Shown piece by piece: positions 58,607 through 64,000 of a stretch of 64,000 nucleotides of DNA; position 1 is the first letter of the stretch; each line of letters begins with the position of its first letter. The translations under genes were made by a program, and so were the position numbers. The notes beneath the pieces are model-generated. The model searched no databases. It saw nothing but the letters and a program-made list of their open reading frames with translations, and was not told where the DNA came from. The stretch lies in assembly GCA_030248225.1 (NCBI GenBank), contig JASANE010030191.1:111967-175966 (forward strand), given 5' to 3'. This stretch comes from Trileptium ribeirensis (taxonomy: Eukaryota > Nematoda > Enoplea > Enoplida > Thoracostomopsidae).

Positions 58607-59109
58607 ATGCCCAAGTCATTTAAGCCGCGCACATATATGAGTGGAGCGGCGAAACGGAAATACAGCGAAAAGCGACTGCGGAAGCAGATCTATATGGATT
58701 CTTATCTCCTTGTGCGGCTGCGAACATTCTTGAGTCAGTCGGGGGACATTCCGCGTTTCAGCAGAAGTGTCACAATTTCGCCAAACTGTTGGGTGACGTC
58801 CACCCGGACGACTTGTGTCGTGAGTTGGAGCGGCTCTACCGCCCGTCAACGGAAATGCCGAAGACGGTCCACGATACGCTGGACTACATCTACAAGTATT
58901 CATTGCACGACGTGTATCCAAATGCGGCTATCGCCCTTCGAATTTTTCTTACGCTTCCCGTGACAGTGGCGTCCGGTGAGCGGTCTTTTTCCAAGCTCAA
59001 ACTCATCAAAAGTTACCTTCGCTCAACGATGGCGCAAGAGCGGTTGACTGCCTTGGCGACGATCTCGATTGAACAGACAATTGCGAAGGGAATCGACTAC
59101 GAAATTTGA
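58607..59109 (+). pseudogene. hAT transposase remnant: N-terminus fused to dimerisation domain
   Basis: The start frame (58607) reads MPKSFKPRTYMSGAAKRKYS, the MSGAxKRK-type opening seen in ZMYM1-like hAT proteins. The other part is open in a different frame from about 58713 (ESVGGHSAFQQKCHNFAKLL) to 59109 and contains LPVTVASGERSFSKLKLIKS followed by ERLTALATISIE, the hAT C-terminal dimerisation motif. The RNase H-like catalytic core expected between them is absent and the two parts are out of frame. Confidence 0.85.
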
Positions 59110-59452
59110 TTGAAAGGTTTGCGGCAACGAAGAGCAGAAAGATCCCGCTGTAACTGATATGGACAAGGTTGGCTGCGTTTGATGCTTTAAGACATCGTCA
59201 AAATAGGTGCTAAGTTTCTTTACCTCAAGCTTTTCCGTTTTGACTCAATTATATAAAACTTCTGTGTAGACTGCCAAAAACAGGCACCTATTTTGTAAGA
59301 TGTTTGTGATTCAGGCTAAGTGTTGCATCTCACTCTGGACATATTTCATTGTGTTTTATAAGTTGATGTTGTAATTACAACTTTGGCAGGGGCCCCCGCT
59401 TGCGGCTTTGGGGGGGGGCCCCCATATTCCTAGCGCCGGCCCTGCCGACAAC

Positions 59453-59650
59453 TTTTTATCTCCGTAAATTGCGATTTCATTGAAATCTGGTATGTTTTCC
59501 CATATCTGCCGTACAATCCATCAATATTCACACATATACATATAGAACGACACGCATATGTAAAAATATATAGACAATATATTATATTAATATATATAAT
59601 ATGCATAGGTTATATGATATATAAAATATTTGCCCCATTGACGTCCTCAC
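59453..59650. other. First intron of the minus-strand gene, 5' part
   Basis: Contains a TA-rich microsatellite at about 59570-59600. It ends on the minus strand with the donor GTGAGGACG next to 59651. Confidence 0.5.
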
Positions 59651-59798
59651 CTCGAACTCTGGGTGAGTCCTGATCCCGAGAACCTCCCATTGCCAGACCC
59701 CTCTGGAACTCCTTTCGAACATCAAATAATTTATTATCAATTTCTCGCGGAAAATATTTCATCAGAACTTTGATGAATCTGCTTTTCGATGAAGCCAT
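59651..59798 (-). CDS. First coding exon of an unnamed minus-strand gene
   Basis: Starts at the ATG at 59798: MASSKSRFIKVLMKYFPREI, then DNKLFDVRKEFQRGLAMGGS and RDQDSPRVR, with a near-ideal donor (CGAG/GTGAGG) that leaves one base (G). An in-frame ATG exists 39 bp upstream (59837), but the codons between are Leu/Tyr-rich and less convincing. The basic, amphipathic N-terminus has no signal peptide look. No domain recognised. Head-to-head with the plus gene at 59914. Confidence 0.7.
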
Positions 59799-59913
59799 AA
59801 ACGTAGTAAGGAGTAATTTATAATACAGTATTTTCATTTTATTGTATTTTTAAAAATATTGCAGTGATTTAAGTGCTCATTTTATTAATCGACTAACGAG
59901 CTATCCGCAAGTA
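59799..59913. promoter_or_regulatory. Compact bidirectional promoter region
   Basis: Only 115 bp separate the two divergent start codons, so both promoters and 5' leaders must overlap or lie in 5' introns. The stretch is AT-rich (TTTTATTGTATTTTTAAAAA) with no clear TATA box in a usual position. TATTGCAG at about 59856-59863 could be a splice acceptor for the plus gene, meaning its real transcription start may lie further upstream, inside the minus gene. Confidence 0.45.
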
Positions 59914-60027
59914 ATGGCACAGTCGACGTACAACGCGTTGCAGTCGGAGTTGAATGTTCTGAAAAGTCAAGACAGTTCAATGATGCAAGTCCTAACTAGG
60001 CTGAGTAATATTCTGAATAAACTAAAG
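59914..60027 (+). CDS. First coding exon of a coiled-coil protein
   Basis: The ATG at 59914 opens MAQSTYNALQSELNVLKSQD and continues SSMMQVLTRLSNILNKLK to a GTAGCT donor at 60028 in phase 0. Leu and Ile spaced at three and four residues predict a coiled coil. An in-frame extension upstream (NRLTSYPQV) exists if the acceptor at 59863 is used. The exon joins in phase to 63274-63339. Not recognised as a known family. Confidence 0.65.
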
Positions 60028-60059
60028 GTAGCTTAGTTTAGATTAATTTATGCGATGCT

Positions 60060-61055
60060 GCTTTCTTATGTGCCAACGTGGTAAGACAATTCAAGAAAAA
60101 CCGGGAAACTAAAATATTGCGCAGTGGCAGGTGTAGCAACTTATATGGGTACGCAAACACTCGTAACGTAAAATCAGGGGTATGCGTCCTGAAAAAGAGC
60201 GATGGAAGCTTGTGCACAATGGATATTACCCTATCAGTTCTTGCTGATAGCTTTGCATCAGTTTGCGCAAACGATAATGGTTACATACCATTGTGCACCA
60301 GCAATTGAGTCTGTAAGCCCAGTAACTTGCATTTAATTTTCACCGCTAGTAGTCCATTTTTTGGTCGGTTGAAAACAAAACATAACCATTCTCCAGATTG
60401 TATGTCATAGTTTCCCTTGCGCCGACTCTGAGACTCAATATTGTCCCACTAGCTAACATATTCGAACATTCATTTTTAAGCAGCGTGTTGCCGGATGTCT
60501 GCCGGTGCGCGGATGTTATTCCGATATTTTAAAAAAGGTAACCCATCCGATTGCGTAATAACTATCGTCCTATCCCGCTGCTCTCTAATTGTTGTAAGGT
60601 CATGGAATCTATTATCAGTAGTGCTATTTCAACTTGTTTGAAACAACCAGAATTGGCATGCCAAGAGCAACATGGTTTCGTATCCAAGAAGTCGACTTGG
60701 ACCTTAGTTATTAGGATCCCCTAATAATTCAATAGAGAATCGTGGCTCACCGGTTGATATTGTGTATATTGATTTAACACGCGCATTTGACACTGTCTCA
60801 CATACAAACTTGCATAAATTGTCTTGGTACGGCATTAAAGGAAATGTAAATGGCTTTCTGCCTTTTTGTCTAAAGGCAGATGTCGAGTTAAGGTTAACAA
60901 CACGTTATCAGACGCGCATGACATGTTATCTGGCGTTCCACAAAGTAGTGTTTTAGTTCCTACGCTTTTTCTGTTGTATAATATAACTGATATTGTTAAT
61001 TGTCTTGACAATGTATCATGTAAACTTTTTGGTGATGATATTAAACTATATGTTT
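60060..61055 (+). pseudogene. LINE fragment in the intron, CR1-like RT
   Basis: Readable pieces in order: KSGVCVLKKSDGSLC and LADSFASVCANDNG (the region before RT), NNYRPI-like sequence near 60555, an EQHGFVSKKSTW-like segment near 60670, VYIDLTRAFDTVSH (motif A), MLSGVPQSSVLVPTLFL (the PQG box with G changed to S) and CKLFGDDIKLYV, where the YADD box reads FGDD. Numerous frameshifts. It ends abruptly where the 1.1-kb repeat begins. Confidence 0.8.
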
Positions 61056-62133
61056 GAATTCGGAGATGCAGATGTGCTAGCTTCGGAATCGAAGAGTTCT
61101 TACTAGACCGCACTATGGTAAAAAGATGGGCGTCCGTTTATTTTTTCTCTGTAAACAGGACTTCGCTATCTCAACGTAAACCGATATAGACGTGTGAGGG
61201 TTTATATGAAAGCTACGATAGCCTAGATGTGCCTTTTGGAGGTTTAATTGCGATTCGACACACCCACGTTCCACCACAGGGGGTCAAAGGGGGTACCCAG
61301 GGGTACATTGCTAAAATGGGACATTTTTACTCATAACTCGGCAACCCTTGAGCCGATTTGAATTATTTTGATATCGAAATATGTGTCCTAGAAGGCGTTA
61401 TTTATGGGTATAAGTTGTTTTGGTCGGGTCCCTATGGGGCATGGGGGACTTTAGCAAATGGTCAAATTTCCAAAACTTTGGTCAAAATTCGTCGAGGTGT
61501 AGCTATGTAACCACTCAAGCGATTCGAGCGAAATTTGGTGTGTCGATAGAGCTCTGTACCTGAAGGTCTCAACAGATTTGATGTAGGACCCCTGGGTGAA
61601 TTGGTATTTGAGGCCAAACTTGGGCCCGACGCCATATATAGTCATCTGTGACATTACCACTTCTAACGGTATATTAATAGATTTGTGGCTCAAAATAAGT
61701 TCATATGGGTTTTCATGGGTGCTGATTTCAAATCTTCGCTGTATTTAAACGTTCTTTTCCTGTAGAGGTAGTTATGTCGGTGGGTGAGACAAGGCGAGTG
61801 TTGCGAAAAGGACGAGTGTCATGCGGTTTGTAGCAAATTCTGTTTATGTTTTCTGTGCTACTGTGCTTTTGTTAAGATTCTTATATATATAGATTACATA
61901 CATATGTTATTCACGATTCGTAAGCAGTTCTGAAGCAGAGTTAACCCTCATAGGGTGCGTATTATATATGTGACCGTCAGTTTTGATGTATCCATACATG
62001 TATACTTTATTGAACAGCAGATTAATAAATATTTTTTGGTGAGTTACATCTTTGTTTCGTAACAGGAATATATTTTTAATGAGTTGTTCCACTCACCGTT
62101 TGTTAAGGTTACAATTTCTCATTTCTCCGAATC
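61056..62133 (+). mobile_element. 1.1-kb repeat, copy B
   Basis: Colinear with 13812-14826. Opens GAATTCGGAGATGC and closes TTTCTCCGAATC. Contains GTTGTTCCACTCACCG and flanking bases (about 50 bp) missing from copy A. It is inserted directly after the FGDD region of a LINE, which dates it as younger than that LINE. No coding capacity. Confidence 0.65.
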
Positions 62134-63273
62134 TTTGCTTTAAAATATAGTGCCGGTTGTAGGAATACGCACTGTTAGTTAATAACTATGCAAAAAACAA
62201 CGATATTGATATAGTAAAAGTATAAAAAAGTGATGTAGCTACATAACCTGGGCGGAGATTCCTCCAGGCATTCCCAGTTCAGCCAGGTTGGAGCATGGTC
62301 TTTTAGCTCAAAGCCCACAGGTAAAATTATTTCGATCCTGTGAGAACCCACAACACTGTAGGTATTCCAATCAAATGTGGGCGAAAACTTCTACGTCGCG
62401 TCAAATTGACAATGCCCTTGTTATGAGAGGTAACAAAAATATGCTTACCTGCAATGTTTATTGTGATTTTACCGGTTTTCCAAACTCTTGTGTGCAATCT
62501 CTCGTGGCCAAATAAATTCTTTATTCAAACGACTGAATGTCAAATTTATTTATCTTTCGATTGATTTGTGTGGCAGACAGTAATAGTTTAATCTTTTCCT
62601 AGTTTTCTTTTGGTATGGAAGGCGCAGCTTTGACGGATTCAGACTAATTCGGTGGAAGTTTTACGCCTCGATCCTTAAGTTCGGATGGAGGCAACCTCCA
62701 TTTTAGGAAACAATCAATACATACTCTCGTATTATGGCAACAAACCACTCTATTTCTACTTCAATAACCGCAATCTTAGACGCTAAGTATATATAACTTT
62801 AGCAACAAATGTAGATATCATTAATAGCAAGATCCCTGGCATATTTTACGTTTTAATTCGAGTAGCGTAATAAAAATTTTAGTAAATATAAAATATTACA
62901 GTAAGCTGTCGCCACATGTACACTATATTAAACAAACATTTTGCGGGAACATAATCGCAAATATTGAGATTTCGATTATAATGACAAAAAGCTTCTTTGC
63001 GCGCTTCTAATACAAGTTAAAATTCGGCTGTGAATTATTGCTGATGTGATTATCCTTATGACCGGATCATCGGAGTGCATTATATGGCTTATAAAGTAGG
63101 AGTAGCTATTACTATTGTGTACCCCGCAGTCCAAATCATGAGGGCATGGACTCTCATGGATCTGCGCGTATGACTTTCGTGATTTTTTGTTTTAAGGCGC
63201 ATATAATTGCACAGGTTTTGAAAAATTTTTAAATGCTTTGTGACTAATTTTTTCTTTTATTTATTATCAATAG
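62134..63273. other. Intron sequence
   Basis: No supported exon. A plus frame at 62288-62515 ends NVYCDFTGFPNSCVQSLVAK just before an AATAAA, but no partner exon or family was found. The intron ends in the acceptor TTTCTTTTATTTATTATCAATAG, described here by its pyrimidine-rich run at 63250-63273. Confidence 0.35.
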
Positions 63274-63339
63274 GTTGAAGAGCTTCAGCTCAAAGCTCAA
63301 CTCCGTGACGAACAAAACGCTGCCACAGCTTCGAACCAG
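63274..63339 (+). CDS. Second exon of the coiled-coil protein gene
   Basis: A 66-bp exon of exactly 22 codons between an excellent acceptor (AATAG) and a GTGCAT donor. It reads VEELQLKAQLRDEQN then AATASNQ, phase 0 at both ends, so it can be joined after 60027 without a frame change and could also be skipped without one. Heptad-like Leu spacing extends the coiled coil. Later exons should lie to the right of this window or after 63340. Confidence 0.65.
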
Positions 63340-64000
63340 GTGCATACTAATTAAATAATGGTGGTACAATTATAATTTATAATAATATTGTCGGTTTCTC
63401 TTGTTTCTTGCTTGCTACGTAAGTTACAGTTCTTTGCTAATTTTACGCCTGATTATGGTCAACATTTCGTAAGTTGTCAGCTGCTGTGTAGCGTCTCCTC
63501 ACCATGAGTAACCACAGTATTTTGCGACTTATTGAATGACGTTTGTAAAGAGAAAGCAGTTTGTTCCTACTTTCACTGCCATCGGATATTTATTTCAAAG
63601 GAGCAGGCGTAACACATGCAGTTTTTCTAATTTTCTAAGACTGGTTATCTGCGTAATTCATTTTTCTTATTTGTCTGGGTCACGTATATCTTATCACTGG
63701 GTTCATAGATTTGTGCAGTTTTTATTAGTTACGTTGTACAAACTAAATGTGCATTTACCTTGTTTTTGCACTGCTCCAATGAATTCCTGTCAAAATTATA
63801 TTAAAAACCGACGTCAGTTAGAAACTGATATTTTACATGTCTTAGATGCTTTTGCTAAAAAGTGGGAATCGTCTTACCGATATCTACAACTCAGCTCCTG
63901 AACACCTTTTGTCAAAGCAGTCGTTTTTGTGCTATAGGCAAGAGCTTAAAAATTTACTAAGAAATTGTAATTTTCAAACTTATGACTAAGAGAGTTTGTT
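63340..64000. other. Intron or next part of the gene; unassigned frame
   Basis: A 121-codon plus frame at 63536-63901 (hydrophobic first half, then NRRQLETDILHVLDAFAKKW) is open, but composition changes midway and no splice sites decide it. It may be a decayed transposon ORF. Nothing else seen. Confidence 0.3.

Larger units (their letters stand above)
58165..59444 (+). mobile_element. hAT deletion derivative with perfect 8-bp target duplication
   Basis: Flanked by identical CCGACAAC (58157-58164 and 59445-59452). Ends: CATAGCCGGCGCTACC on the left; CAGGGCCGGCGCTAGG on the opposite strand at the right. Both are followed by runs of GGGGGCCCCC. It carries the N-terminal start and C-terminal dimerisation region of a hAT transposase with the catalytic core removed, so it is non-autonomous. 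Located in what should be the first intron of the minus-strand gene. Confidence 0.92.

Overview
This window is eukaryotic, from an animal and most likely an invertebrate. Coding exons are short, separated by long introns, and bounded by GT/AG splice sites with AATAAA signals behind them. Intergenic and intronic DNA is AT-rich and filled with decayed non-LTR retrotransposons (CR1/L2-like and I/R1-like), several hAT families and many short terminal-inverted-repeat (TIR) elements. I see no prokaryotic, viral or rRNA/tRNA gene and cannot name the species.

Region by region. 2.0-5.85 kb is a nearly complete CR1-like LINE with two ORFs. From about 6.2 to 29.7 kb runs a plus-strand host gene that I pieced together by hand: exons ending 6292, at 8083-8271, 11785-11980, 18667-18928 and 28318-29726 join in matching codon phase and end in a C-terminal C3HC4 RING finger. 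Its introns hold a dispersed hAT-type non-autonomous family (called hAT-N1 here, with GGAATTCC-containing ends), ~400-bp TIR elements (MITE-B), a ~160-bp satellite, a decayed minus-strand LINE (20.5-21.9 kb), an AT-rich ORF-free block (15.4-18.2 kb) and a ~350-bp tandem repeat (26.8-27.9 kb). 30-43.9 kb is gene-poor, with hAT-N1 copies and three short tandem duplications.

43.9-51.4 kb is a nested locus. A minus-strand I/R1-like LINE with ORF1, endonuclease, RT and RNase H is split by a 2.8-kb hAT transposon with a recognisable transposase (47.5-50.3 kb), and by a small TIR element between its RT and RNase H parts.

53.3-63.4 kb contains a head-to-head pair of host genes with start codons 59798 (minus) and 59914 (plus). 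The first coding exon of the minus gene is clear; three possible downstream exons lie near 53.3-54.0 kb. The plus gene has two coiled-coil exons (59914-60027, 63274-63339). Their surroundings hold a hAT deletion derivative with a perfect 8-bp target duplication (58165-59444), a Tc1/mariner-type MITE with an internal 26-bp array (55583-55783), a LINE fragment, and a 1.1-kb repeat shared with 13.8 kb.

The genes do not form a pathway that I can recognise. The main story is host genes with tiny exons embedded in layered, mutually nested transposons. All family names rest on motifs read by eye; no database search was possible.
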